A stretch of DNA of 64,000 bases from Clostridium sp. OS1-26 (GTDB taxonomy: Bacteria > Bacillota > Clostridia > Clostridiales > Clostridiaceae): contig NZ_CP133264.1 in the NCBI RefSeq assembly GCF_030915445.1, positions 1,736,001 to 1,800,000 on the forward strand. Direction: 5' to 3'. Every line of letters starts with the position of its first letter. Position 1 is the first letter of the stretch. Positions 19,339 through 28,069 of this stretch are shown here, piece by piece. The notes beneath the pieces are model-generated. The model saw only the letters and a program-made list of their open reading frames with translations. It did no database searches and was not told where the DNA came from. The position numbers and the translations under genes are program-made.

Positions 19339-21996
19339 ATGAGATTAAACTATAAGCATATTAAAGCTAAATTTATGATCCCAAAAAAGAAATGTAAAGT
19401 CATTTACAGAGATGAATTGTTGAATAAGTTAGATAAAGCTTTAAACACAAAACTTACTATTATATCAGCTCCAGCAGGAAGTGGGAAAACTACTTCTGTT
19501 ATTTCCTGGATAAGTTTGAGAAACTTATCTGATAATACAATATGGATTTCATTAGATGAAAGAGACGACAATCCAGAGGTATTTTGGAGCTGTTTTGTTG
19601 CAGTAATTGAGGAATTAAGGAATAACGGTTTTAAATGTGATGCAATAAACTTTTATGATCAAGATGTTTCTATTGAATCAATAATAGAAGCACTTTTAAA
19701 TAGCATTTCATCGATAAACAAGGATTTAGTATTTGTAATGGATGATTTTCATTGTATAAAAAACAAAGATATACTTTTAGGGATCAAGAATTTTATCGAT
19801 AGTATTCCCGATAATATTCATCTTATAATAACCAGCAGAACAAAGCCGAATATAAATATCTCAAAATTAAGATTAGATGGAGAAGTAACTGAAATAGACA
19901 GAAACGAATTGAGTTTTTCTTTAGATGAAACTTCGGAGTTTTTAAGTAATATGGGAGTACAAATACCAGAAGAAGGCGTAAAGATATTAAATGAACGCAC
20001 AGAAGGCTGGATAGCAGGGCTACAGATTGCTGTATTATCTATGCAAGAAAAAAAGGACATTATGGAACTGGTTGAAGGCTTTTGTGGAAGCAATAAATAT
20101 GTACAGGATTATTTTGATGAAGAAGTTTTTTGTAATCAATCAGAGGAAACGATAGAATTTTTATTAAATACATGTATTTTAGATGAGTTAACAGCAGATT
20201 TATGTAATGCAGTTAACTGTCAAAAAAATAGTCAACAAATTCTTGAGAAAATATATGAGGAAAATTTATTTATTGAAAAATTGGATTGTGACGGGAAATC
20301 CTTTAGGTATTATAGACTTTTTAAAGAGTTTTTGATTAATAAGGTAAGTGGATTAAATAAAGATAAAATTTATGAAGCTAGTAGCAAAGCTGCTGAATGG
20401 TATGAGGGAAATGGACTCATAAATAATGCTATCAATCAATATGTAAGAGTAGAAAATTTTCATCAGGTAGAAAAGCTATTAGAAGAAGAATGTATAAAAA
20501 AGATTTTAAGCAATGATTATTTCTATGTAATGTATTGGTTAGAAAATATGCCGCAGGATATTATCATAAAAAATCCAAGACTTTGTATAACTTATATGTA
20601 TATACATATATACGATGATAGCAATTATAATAAATACTTAGAGCTTACTGAAAAGATAATCGAAAGCTATGGGGATGAAGAGTATAGGAATGAGTGTTTA
20701 GGAACATTATCTATTGTTAAGGGAGACAAAGGCCTCATAAGGTCAGAATATAAAAAAAGTATAAAATATTATGAAGACGCACTAGGTTATTTGAAAAATG
20801 ACGTGTTTTGGAGTGCAATAATAAACTTAAAGCTAGGAATAGCATACTTTTATTCAAAGGATTTTGTTTCTGAGAGAAAAAGCTTTGATCAAGCAGCGCT
20901 TTTAAGCCAATCTTATCAAGATAATAGCCTAAGCTTAGTAATAAATAGAGCAATGATTTTTACAAAATTCTTAAGAGGTCAATTGATTGAGTGTGAAAAT
21001 ATATGTAATGAGTGTTTAAGTAACAATGTAAGTGACGAGTTGAAAAAGCCTTCGTTGATGGCAATTTTTTATATAATATTAGCATTGGTGTACTATGAGA
21101 AAAATGAAATTAGTAAGGCAGAAGAATATGTACTAAAAGGTATAAAATTTGCGGAGAAACAAGGAGATTTTTATACTCACTATTACACGTTATGCTTAGG
21201 ATACTATGTTTATCAAGGAATACTTATGGAAAAAGGCAGTAAAGGTGAAATAGATAAAATTAATGAAAAAATAGAAGAATTGTCACAAAAATATGGTGAT
21301 AATAAACTATTAGATAGGTATCACTTTCATAAGTTAAAGGATTATTTTGAGATATTTAAAATGGAAAGGTTTATGGAATACGATAAGATCAATCTTGTAG
21401 AAAAACGTGTTACAATAATGGACTTTAGACTTACAGAGGAAATCGTTGTCTTTGCAAAGATGCTTATATTTAAGGGTAAATTTGATGATGCATTAATGTT
21501 ATTAAATAAGGTTTTAAATTTCGACAAAGAACAAGATAACAAATATTTAAGTATAAGAGCCCATATTTATAGAACAGAAATCTTTTGTCAGAAAGATCAA
21601 TATGAAAATGCCACAAAGGATTTAAGAGAAGCTTTAAACATTGGATATGAGAATGGATTTGTTAGAGTATTTCTATTCAAGCATTTAAAAATGAGTAAAA
21701 TATTATTAAAAACTATAAAAGCTATGAAATTTAACAAAGACTATCATAAGATGGGAGAATACCTAAATAGAATATTGGCTCTGTATTCAACTAAAGAAAA
21801 TAACGAACTAATAAGCAAGAGAGAAAAAGAAGTTCTAATGCTTATAGAAAACGGTGCAAAAAACTCAGAAATAGCACAAAAACTATTTATCTCAGAAAGT
21901 ACAGCTAAAAGTCATATACTGAATATATTCAGTAAACTAGGTGTTCGTAACAGAATACAAGCCGTAGCAAAAGCTAAAGAAATAGGAATCATTTAG
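19339..21996 (+). CDS. MalT-like LuxR-family ATP-dependent transcriptional regulator
   Basis: This 885-residue protein has the large ATP-binding LuxR (LAL/MalT) architecture: a Walker A loop ISAPAGSGKTT (about residues 42-52), Walker B-type FVMDDFHCI, a long superhelical middle rich in TPR-like repeats (about 330-800) that in MalT binds the inducer, and a C-terminal LuxR helix-turn-helix, SKREKEVLMLIENGAKNSEIAQKLFISESTAKSHILNIFSKLGV. It is cytoplasmic. Spacing to pepT is 22 bases; the next gene downstream is a YjeM-like permease with its own promoter, a plausible target. The inducer cannot be inferred. The gene ends in a palindromic repeat remnant. Confidence 0.88.
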   Translation: MRLNYKHIKAKFMIPKKKCKVIYRDELLNKLDKALNTKLTIISAPAGSGKTTSVISWISLRNLSDNTIWISLDERDDNPEVFWSCFVAVIEELRNNGFKCDAINFYDQDVSIESIIEALLNSISSINKDLVFVMDDFHCIKNKDILLGIKNFIDSIPDNIHLIITSRTKPNINISKLRLDGEVTEIDRNELSFSLDETSEFLSNMGVQIPEEGVKILNERTEGWIAGLQIAVLSMQEKKDIMELVEGFCGSNKYVQDYFDEEVFCNQSEETIEFLLNTCILDELTADLCNAVNCQKNSQQILEKIYEENLFIEKLDCDGKSFRYYRLFKEFLINKVSGLNKDKIYEASSKAAEWYEGNGLINNAINQYVRVENFHQVEKLLEEECIKKILSNDYFYVMYWLENMPQDIIIKNPRLCITYMYIHIYDDSNYNKYLELTEKIIESYGDEEYRNECLGTLSIVKGDKGLIRSEYKKSIKYYEDALGYLKNDVFWSAIINLKLGIAYFYSKDFVSERKSFDQAALLSQSYQDNSLSLVINRAMIFTKFLRGQLIECENICNECLSNNVSDELKKPSLMAIFYIILALVYYEKNEISKAEEYVLKGIKFAEKQGDFYTHYYTLCLGYYVYQGILMEKGSKGEIDKINEKIEELSQKYGDNKLLDRYHFHKLKDYFEIFKMERFMEYDKINLVEKRVTIMDFRLTEEIVVFAKMLIFKGKFDDALMLLNKVLNFDKEQDNKYLSIRAHIYRTEIFCQKDQYENATKDLREALNIGYENGFVRVFLFKHLKMSKILLKTIKAMKFNKDYHKMGEYLNRILALYSTKENNELISKREKEVLMLIENGAKNSEIAQKLFISESTAKSHILNIFSKLGVRNRIQAVAKAKEIGII

Positions 21997-22012
21997 AATA
22001 TACTTTTAATTA

Positions 22013-22077
22013 AACACACTATAGGGAACTAAATAGAAAGTTAACTTTCGGTCAATTAGCCCCTATGGTGTGTTTTG
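22013..22077. repeat. Collapsed palindromic element (copy F), also a bidirectional terminator
   Basis: AACACACTATAGGG (from 22013) pairs with CCCTATGGTGTGTT, and the centre is GAAAGTTAACTTTC (22036-22049), i.e. the two terminal repeats of the 228-bp element family joined head to head with nothing between them. Read on the minus strand the order is CCGAAAGTTAACTTTC-TAG, the same ends as the full copies. It directly follows the MalT-like gene and would form a terminator hairpin ending in TTTTGTT. Confidence 0.6.
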
Positions 22078-22398
22078 TTAATTCAGCATTTTTCGATATT
22101 GATATTTATAATCAGCTAAAAGTATGAGTTAGCACAATGTGTATTTCAACCTATTAATTCATACTTTGAGATGATTTAGACAATTTAAAAAAATGTTATA
22201 GTTATAATACATTGACAATAAATTAACATGAGTAACGAGCCAAAATCTTAAGTAGATATCGCAAATCTATGATTTGGTGATAGTCACTTACACAGCGTGC
22301 TGATTTTGATATGGTCGCTTACTCAGCGAGTACTCCTCAGAGTTTACGAAGAGGAGCTTCATAATTAAAAAGTTCTGCAGAGCTTTGTGAACCAATAT
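22078..22398. other. Gene-free leader region with repeated and hairpin sequences
   Basis: There is no gene. A motif shared with 53020-53067 (opposite strand) lies at 22247-22324 and contains AAATCTATGATTT and GATTTTGATATGGTCGCTTA. A hairpin CTCCTC/GAGGAG at about 22333-22356 follows. The function is unknown; a leader or relic of a small repeat is possible. Confidence 0.4.
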
Positions 22399-22427
22399 TT
22401 GACAATGAACAACAGGCATAATAAAAT
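22399..22427 (+). promoter_or_regulatory. Sigma-A-type promoter of the permease gene
   Basis: TTGACA (22399-22404) and TAAAAT (22422-22427) are 17 bases apart, 48 bases ahead of the permease start. Confidence 0.7.
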
Positions 22428-22474
22428 CTTACTAAAAATTAAAAAGAAATTGCAATAACCAAGGAGGATAAAAT

Positions 22475-24001
22475 ATGGCTTCAAATGCGAGTTCAACTAA
22501 AAAGTTAACGCTGATATCATTAGTATTAATGATCTTCACATCAGTTTATGGATTTAACAATATTCCAAGATCCTTTTATAAAATGGGATATGCTGCAATT
22601 CCATGGTACATTTTATCAGGAATAGCATTCTTTATTCCTTTTGCATTAATGATGGCTGAGTTTGGTGCGGCATTCAAAGATGAAAAAGGTGGAATTTACT
22701 CATGGATGGAGAAGTCTATAGGACCTAAATTCGCATTCATGGGAACATTCATGTGGTATGCTTCCTATGTAATTTGGATGGTAAACGTTGCATCAGGTTT
22801 ATGGGTTCCAGTTTCAAATGCTATATTTGGACAAGACACAACAAAGAACTGGTCTTTACTTGGATTATCTGGACCAAAGACTCTGGGAGTATTAGGAATA
22901 TTATGGATATTATTTGTAACATTCGTATCAAGTAAAGGTTTAGATAAAATTAAGAAGGTTACTTCATTAGGTGGTACTGCAGTTGCAGCACTAAATATAA
23001 TTGTTTGGATTGGTGCTATAGCAGTACTTATAGGAAACCATGGACAATTAGCGCAACCAATCGAAGGATTAAAATCCTTTACACAATCACCAAATCCTAA
23101 ATTTGTTGGAAATACAATAGTTTCATTAGCATTCGTAGTTTATGCAATATTTGCATATGGTGGTATAGAGGTTGTTGGTGGTCTTGTTGACCAAACTGAA
23201 AATGCAGAAAAAACATTCCCTAAGGGAGTTCTTATATCAGCAGCAATAATATCAATAGGATATTCAGCAGGTATATTCTTAGTTGGTATATTCACTAACT
23301 GGTCAAGCGTTATGAACACAGAAGGCGTTCACTTAGGAAACGCAAGTTATGTTGTTATGGCTAACCTAGGATACGCACTTGGGACTGCTTTCGGAGCAAG
23401 CCAAGCTACTGCAACTATGATGGCTCATGGTGTTGCTAGATTCGTTGGACTTTCAATGTTCTTAGCATTATCTGGTGCATTCTTTACACTAATGTTCTCT
23501 CCATTAAAACAATTAATTGAAGGAACTCCAGCTAAATTATGGCCTGGAAAAATGGGAGAAATCAAAGATGGAATGCCAATAAACGCTATGTGGATTCAAG
23601 CAATCATAGTTTGTGCAATGATATTCCTAGTAGCTTTCGGTGGAGACTCAATGTCTAAATTCTTTGACATACTTGTTGCTATGACTAACGTAGCTATGAC
23701 TCTTCCATATATGTTCCTAGCTGGTGCTTTCCCAGCATTTAAGAAAAAGACAGAAATCAAAAAGCCATTTGAAGTATTTAAAACTCAAGGAAGTGCTAAT
23801 TTATGGACTTTGGTAGTTATATTAACAGTAGGCTTTGCTAACATATTCTCAATAATGGAACCAGCTATAAATGGTGATATAAAAATTACGATTTGGAGTA
23901 TAGCTGGACCAGTATTCTTCTCATTAGTTGCATGGATAATGTATAGCAGTTATCAAAAGAAAAATATTGGACAAAATAAAGATATAGATAGTGCAATATA
24001 A
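22475..24001 (+). CDS. yjeM: APC-family amino-acid permease, YjeM-like
   Basis: This 508-residue inner-membrane transporter has about 12-13 hydrophobic segments and the start typical of the YjeM/GadC branch (KKLTLISLVLMIFTSVYGFNNIPRSF). FEKGGIYSW-type residues (DEKGGIYSWMEKSIGP) and YAIFAYGGIEVVGGLVDQTENAEKTFPKG are the conserved substrate-path motifs of the glutamate/GABA exchanger group. The start at 22475 follows AAGGAGG. It has its own promoter and terminator, so it is a single-gene unit. The substrate is not certain; an amino acid or amine is expected. It sits between a regulator and two peptidase genes (pepT, M18), which fits peptide and amino-acid use. Confidence 0.85.
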   Translation: MASNASSTKKLTLISLVLMIFTSVYGFNNIPRSFYKMGYAAIPWYILSGIAFFIPFALMMAEFGAAFKDEKGGIYSWMEKSIGPKFAFMGTFMWYASYVIWMVNVASGLWVPVSNAIFGQDTTKNWSLLGLSGPKTLGVLGILWILFVTFVSSKGLDKIKKVTSLGGTAVAALNIIVWIGAIAVLIGNHGQLAQPIEGLKSFTQSPNPKFVGNTIVSLAFVVYAIFAYGGIEVVGGLVDQTENAEKTFPKGVLISAAIISIGYSAGIFLVGIFTNWSSVMNTEGVHLGNASYVVMANLGYALGTAFGASQATATMMAHGVARFVGLSMFLALSGAFFTLMFSPLKQLIEGTPAKLWPGKMGEIKDGMPINAMWIQAIIVCAMIFLVAFGGDSMSKFFDILVAMTNVAMTLPYMFLAGAFPAFKKKTEIKKPFEVFKTQGSANLWTLVVILTVGFANIFSIMEPAINGDIKITIWSIAGPVFFSLVAWIMYSSYQKKNIGQNKDIDSAI

Positions 24002-24017
24002 TCATAATTTAAAGCAT

Positions 24018-24045
24018 AAAGGGAGTTTTTACTCCCTTTATTTTT
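24018..24045 (+). terminator. Terminator after the YjeM-like permease
   Basis: AAAGGGAGT pairs with ACTCCCTTT over a TTTT loop, followed by ATTTTT. Confidence 0.9.
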
Positions 24046-24074
24046 AAAAACTATTATTTTAGGGGGTAATTTGT

Positions 24075-25475
24075 ATGAGCAAAGAGCTAACAAAAAAATA
24101 TGAATATGCTTGGGATAAGTATTCTGATGATGAGTTAAAAAGTTTATTTGACCTATCTGAAGGATACAAAGAATTTATGTCAAAATGCAAAACTGAAAGA
24201 GAGTGTGTGCATGAATTTATAGCTAGAGCAGAAAAGGCTGGGTTTAAGAATTTAGAGGATATCATAAAGCAAAAGGGCTCATTGAAAGCTGGTGATAAAG
24301 TTTATGCTAACAACATGGATAAATCCTTAGCTATGTTTACTATTGGAACAAATGTTTTTAGCCAAGGAATGAGAATATTAGGAGCGCATGTGGACTCACC
24401 AAGGATGGATTTAAAACAAAATCCGTTGTATGAAGATACTGATTTAGCTTTATTTGAAACCCATTATTATGGCGGTATAAAAAAATACCAATGGGTAACT
24501 CTTCCTCTTGCTATACATGGAGTTGTTATTAGGAAAGATGGCACAAAAGTAAATATTGTTATTGGAGAAGATGAAAAAGATCCTGTTGTGGGAGTATCTG
24601 ATTTATTAATACATTTAGCAGCAGATCAGATGGATAAAAAGGCCAACAAGGTAATTGAAGGCGAAGACTTAAATGTATTAGTTGGAAGTATGCCAATTAG
24701 CGATAAGAATGCAAAGGATAGAGTTAAGCAAAACATATTAAGATTGCTAAATGAAAAATATGACATAACAGAAGAAGATTTTGTATCTGCTGAACTTGAA
24801 ATAGTTCCAGCAGGAAAAGCAAGGGACTTTGGACTAGATAAGAGCATGGTTATGGCATATGGACACGATGATAGAATATGTTCTTATACTTCTTTTGAAG
24901 CTATGTTAAAAATAGAAAATCCAGAAAAAACCTGTGTAACTTTGTTAGTTGACAAAGAAGAAATAGGTAGTGTTGGAGCTACAGGTATGCATTCAAGATT
25001 CTTTGAAAATACAGTAGCTGAAATTATGGAGTTATGTGGAGAATATAGCGACATAAAGCTAAGAAGAACATTAAGAGATTCTAAAATGCTTTCATCAGAT
25101 GTAACTGCTGCTTATGATCCGAATTTCCCATCTGTTATGGAGAAAAAGAATACTGCATATTTGGGAAAAGGTATAGTATTTAATAAGTACACAGGATCAA
25201 GAGGTAAGTCGGGTTCAAATGATGCTAACCCAGAGTATATAGCAGAAATAAGAGCTATCTTAGATAAGCATAATGTAACATGGCAGACTTCAGAACTTGG
25301 AAAAGTTGATCAAGGAGGCGGTGGTACTATAGCTTATATATTAGCTGAGTACGGAATGAATGTTATAGACTGTGGTGTTGCTCTTCATAATATGCATGCT
25401 CCTTGGGAAATTGCAAGTAAAGCAGATATATATGAGGCTGCAAAAGGATATGAGGCTTTCCTAAAAGAAGCATAA
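24075..25475 (+). CDS. M18 family zinc aminopeptidase
   Basis: This 466-residue cytosolic aminopeptidase belongs to the aspartyl-aminopeptidase family (M18, tetrahedral). Visible motifs are LGAHVDSPRMDLK with the first metal His and catalytic Asp, AYGHDDRICSYTSFEA with the bridging Asp, LVDKEEIGSVGATG with the catalytic Glu pair, SSDVTAAYDPNFP, and near the end GVALHNMHAPWEIASKADIYE with the final metal His. The length is normal for the clostridial type. The start at 24075 follows GGGGGTAATTTGT. It cleaves N-terminal residues, often acidic, from peptides. A terminator follows at 25519. Confidence 0.93.
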   Translation: MSKELTKKYEYAWDKYSDDELKSLFDLSEGYKEFMSKCKTERECVHEFIARAEKAGFKNLEDIIKQKGSLKAGDKVYANNMDKSLAMFTIGTNVFSQGMRILGAHVDSPRMDLKQNPLYEDTDLALFETHYYGGIKKYQWVTLPLAIHGVVIRKDGTKVNIVIGEDEKDPVVGVSDLLIHLAADQMDKKANKVIEGEDLNVLVGSMPISDKNAKDRVKQNILRLLNEKYDITEEDFVSAELEIVPAGKARDFGLDKSMVMAYGHDDRICSYTSFEAMLKIENPEKTCVTLLVDKEEIGSVGATGMHSRFFENTVAEIMELCGEYSDIKLRRTLRDSKMLSSDVTAAYDPNFPSVMEKKNTAYLGKGIVFNKYTGSRGKSGSNDANPEYIAEIRAILDKHNVTWQTSELGKVDQGGGGTIAYILAEYGMNVIDCGVALHNMHAPWEIASKADIYEAAKGYEAFLKEA

Positions 25476-25518
25476 TAGATAGTTTAATAATGCATTTGTA
25501 TAAGTGTATTTAAAATAG

Positions 25519-25570
25519 AAACGTGGTGTATCAAGTTTAAAAAATGAAGCACCACGTTTTTTATTTTTTT
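25519..25570 (+). terminator. Terminator after the M18 aminopeptidase gene
   Basis: AAACGTGGTG pairs with CACCACGTTT, followed by TTTATTTTTTT. Confidence 0.9.
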
Positions 25571-25779
25571 TCTATATTTAACATACGGCATATCTTCTCT
25601 AAAGTTCATTTAAAAGCATTTAGTATTACTTTCAGATTTTAAGCTCTACATGAATATTGCTGACATAGCAGAAGAATGTTAAACTAATATGGAGGTAGTA
25701 TTAAGAAATGTTACAGAAAATTTGTTATAATAGATTAAATCATAGGTATTATATTTAGCTATAGATTGGAGATGCTTTT

Positions 25780-26622
25780 ATGTACTTTGCAAATTATGAC
25801 TCTATATCTTTTCCCAGCAATAAAAATAACGAAGATATAGTTTTTGCTTCTAGCTTTTATGGATGGGTAATTGATGGAGCAACTGGACTTGCTAAAAAGA
25901 ATATTACAGGTTGTACTAGTGATGCAGCTTGGTTTGTTAAAGCCTGGGATGAGTACCTCAAGAAGAATATAGATAATATGTCTTTGACTTTAAAACAGAT
26001 AATAAATAATGGAATGGAATTTGTTGAAAGGGAGTTTTATAAACTAGATAAGACAAATTCAATAGACAAACTTAGCATACCTTCTGCATCTATTGCTCTT
26101 ATACGCATTAATAATAATAAAATTGAATATTTTTTACTCGGAGATTGTACACTAATAGCTGAAAATGTTGATGGTAAGCACATTAAAATAAAGGATAAAA
26201 GTGTAGAAAAGCTGGATGGTATTGCAATAGAAGAGTTAAAGGGATATATGAAAGAGGACGGGTTAAACTTTAATGAAGCTAGAAATAGAGTAAGTGATTT
26301 ATTAATTAAACATAGACTATTAAAAAATACTCCTAAAGGTTATTGGGTTTTAGAGTTTAATAGGGAAGCCATTGATAATGCTATCGTGGGAGAGTTGGAA
26401 TTTGAACAATATAAAAAAGTTCTATTAATGTCTGATGGCTTTGCAGCGATTGCGGATGTTTATAAACATATTGAACACTCAAGCATTATCGGAGCAGTAG
26501 AAAAATTAGGTTTAAACAGAGTGTATGAAATTATACGAGAGATTGAAAATGAAGATATTGATATGAAGAAATACCCTAGATTAAAAGTAGGGGACGATGC
26601 CTCGGCAATTATTTTTTGCTAA
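25780..26622 (+). CDS. PP2C-like serine/threonine phosphatase domain protein
   Basis: This 280-residue protein shows weak but ordered PP2C signatures: NNEDIVFAS and WVIDGATGL (metal-binding Asp early on), FLLGDCTLIAENVDG in the middle, VLLMSDGFAAI, and C-terminal VGDDASAIIFC. PP2C enzymes are Mn/Mg-dependent Ser/Thr phosphatases. It has no membrane segment. The start at 25780 follows TTGGAGATG. It is a single-gene unit with its own terminator, and no kinase is nearby. The substrate is unknown, and the spacing of some motifs differs from the standard family, so a divergent or inactive form is possible. Confidence 0.7.
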   Translation: MYFANYDSISFPSNKNNEDIVFASSFYGWVIDGATGLAKKNITGCTSDAAWFVKAWDEYLKKNIDNMSLTLKQIINNGMEFVEREFYKLDKTNSIDKLSIPSASIALIRINNNKIEYFLLGDCTLIAENVDGKHIKIKDKSVEKLDGIAIEELKGYMKEDGLNFNEARNRVSDLLIKHRLLKNTPKGYWVLEFNREAIDNAIVGELEFEQYKKVLLMSDGFAAIADVYKHIEHSSIIGAVEKLGLNRVYEIIREIENEDIDMKKYPRLKVGDDASAIIFC

Positions 26623-26623
26623 T

Positions 26624-26665
26624 AATAAGGATGATTTCTATTTTTGTAGAAATCATCCTTATTTT
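26624..26665 (+). terminator. Terminator after the PP2C-like gene
   Basis: AATAAGGATGATTTCTA pairs perfectly with TAGAAATCATCCTTATT over a 6-base loop, followed by TTGTATT. Confidence 0.9.
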
Positions 26666-26744
26666 GTATTATAGTTGTTTTCCTTGTGAGAAAATAGTGG
26701 TATAATTATAATAAAATTGAGTTTTAGGAAGGTATAATAATTTT

Positions 26745-27218
26745 ATGCTTCAATTAACTTTTATGGAAATTTTTTTTAGGGTTATTCCTGAGTCATTTTT
26801 ACTTATTCTATTAGTATATTTAATTTGTAATAAAAATATTCGCAACAAAGCCTATTTTATATCAGGTATCATTTTAGCAGTAAGTACATATTTAGTAAGA
26901 GCGCTGCCTATTCAATTTGGTATACATACCATTATCATTATTATGATTTTTATTGTAATAAATAATTCTATAAATAAAATACCTGTGAAAAAGTCTATAG
27001 CTTCTTCTATGGTAGCAATGATAACTTTATCTATATGTGAGTCAGCTAACTTTTTTATACTATCTTTTGCAAAAGTTAATATGGAAAAAATATATAGCAA
27101 CGCTATGCTAAAGACAATTTACTTTACACCTTCTTTAATATTTTTTGCAATAATAGCCTATATGTTATACTTATTGAAAAATAAAGTAAAAAGAGGATTT
27201 AATGATGTATCTAATTGA
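26745..27218 (+). CDS. Multi-pass membrane protein of the agr-like locus (resembles an AgrC sensor part without a kinase)
   Basis: This 157-residue protein is almost entirely hydrophobic, with about five membrane segments (for example SFLLILLVYLICN, FISGIILAVSTYLVRAL, TIIIIMIFIVINN, SMVAMITLSICESANFFIL, PSLIFFAIIAYMLYLL). It overlaps the agrB start by 17 bases, so the two are translationally coupled. It looks like the transmembrane sensing part of AgrC-type receptors, but no histidine-kinase domain follows. I do not recognise it with certainty. Likely roles, by inference only, are peptide sensing or modulation of AgrB processing. The start at 26745 has AGGAAGG about 12 bases upstream. Confidence 0.6.
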   Translation: MLQLTFMEIFFRVIPESFLLILLVYLICNKNIRNKAYFISGIILAVSTYLVRALPIQFGIHTIIIIMIFIVINNSINKIPVKKSIASSMVAMITLSICESANFFILSFAKVNMEKIYSNAMLKTIYFTPSLIFFAIIAYMLYLLKNKVKRGFNDVSN

Positions 27219-27861
27219 AAAGATATCTAACAAGTTAGCCTATAATATATCTAATGCATTAAAATTAGATAAGGACCAAGAAGAGATTGTTGCCTATGGA
27301 GCATTTAATTTATTGCAAGTTTTATGGGCTATTTTATGGGTTGTAATATTTGGACTAGTTTTCAATACATTAATAGAAGCTATGATCGTCACTTTTACTA
27401 TAGCGCTACTAAGAAAATATTCTGGTGGAGCTCATTTTAGTTCTCCTAATATATGTGCTGTAGTAGGAGGAATAATAAGTTCAGTTTTAGCACTTATGAT
27501 AGTTAAAACCTTTCCTTCAGTTAATGCTAAATTAATAACTTTTATAGAGCTAATATTATTAATAATTTGCTATTATAATATTAGCAAGCTTGCTCCAGTA
27601 GATAGTCCTGCTAAGCCTATAACAAAGATTGAAAAAAGAAAACTTTTAAGAAGATACTCTATATTAATGTTTAATATAATGTCAACAATAATATTGTTGT
27701 TAACGTTCCTATATTTTAGATATAACAGTACTTTGTTTCTACAGTGGGGTGGATTGGTGTTTATAGGAATAGTATGGCAAACATTAACTCTCACATCTAC
27801 AGGTCATCAATTTTTTAATAAAATAGATGAAACTTTTAAAATAAAAAAAGGGGGAATTTAA
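27202..27861 (+). CDS. agrB: AgrB-like membrane peptidase, accessory gene regulator protein
   Basis: AgrB cuts the AgrD propeptide and closes the thiolactone ring of the autoinducing peptide. The 219-residue protein has the family core RKYSGGAHFSSPNICAVVGG with the catalytic His78 and Cys85, and about five membrane helices. The start lies in ATGATG after AGAGGA. The 157-residue membrane protein overlaps it upstream, and the agrD gene starts 3 bases after its stop, so it is part of a tight three-gene unit. The length is typical for clostridial AgrB. There is no AgrA-type regulator nearby. Confidence 0.93.
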   Translation: MMYLIEKISNKLAYNISNALKLDKDQEEIVAYGAFNLLQVLWAILWVVIFGLVFNTLIEAMIVTFTIALLRKYSGGAHFSSPNICAVVGGIISSVLALMIVKTFPSVNAKLITFIELILLIICYYNISKLAPVDSPAKPITKIEKRKLLRRYSILMFNIMSTIILLLTFLYFRYNSTLFLQWGGLVFIGIVWQTLTLTSTGHQFFNKIDETFKIKKGGI

Positions 27862-27863
27862 AG

Positions 27864-28001
27864 ATGAAAAAGAGAATTATGAATGTTATCATGGGATTAG
27901 GAGCTAGCATTTTGACGCTTATTGCTTTTTCAACATCAGCATCAGCATGTGTACTAGCTGCATACCAGCCTAAAGAGCCAAAATGTCTTAGAGAAGAATA
28001 G
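27864..28001 (+). CDS. agrD: AgrD-like autoinducing-peptide precursor (45 residues)
   Basis: This small gene lies directly after agrB and codes for an amphipathic leader (MKKRIMNVIMGLGASILTL), a short core and an acidic tail (KEPKCLREE). By alignment with staphylococcal AgrD, where the cyclic peptide precedes a DEPxxP motif, the cut would fall between CVLAA and YQPKEP, giving a five-residue thiolactone ring starting at Cys29, possibly with a few N-terminal residues such as SA. A second Cys lies in the tail and would be removed. The ribosome-binding site is GGGGG. A strong hairpin after the stop ends this unit. The ring boundary is inferred, not shown. Confidence 0.9.
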   Translation: MKKRIMNVIMGLGASILTLIAFSTSASACVLAAYQPKEPKCLREE

Positions 28002-28013
28002 CAAGATAATGGG

Positions 28014-28053
28014 ATAATATAAGGATCATATTTTGATCCTTATATTATTATTT
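28014..28053 (+). terminator. Terminator between agrD and the sensor kinase
   Basis: AATATAAGGATC pairs with GATCCTTATATT over a 7-base loop, followed by ATTATTTTAAT. Such a hairpin can make the short agr message more abundant than the kinase message. Confidence 0.8.
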
Positions 28054-28069
28054 TAATATATAAAAATAT

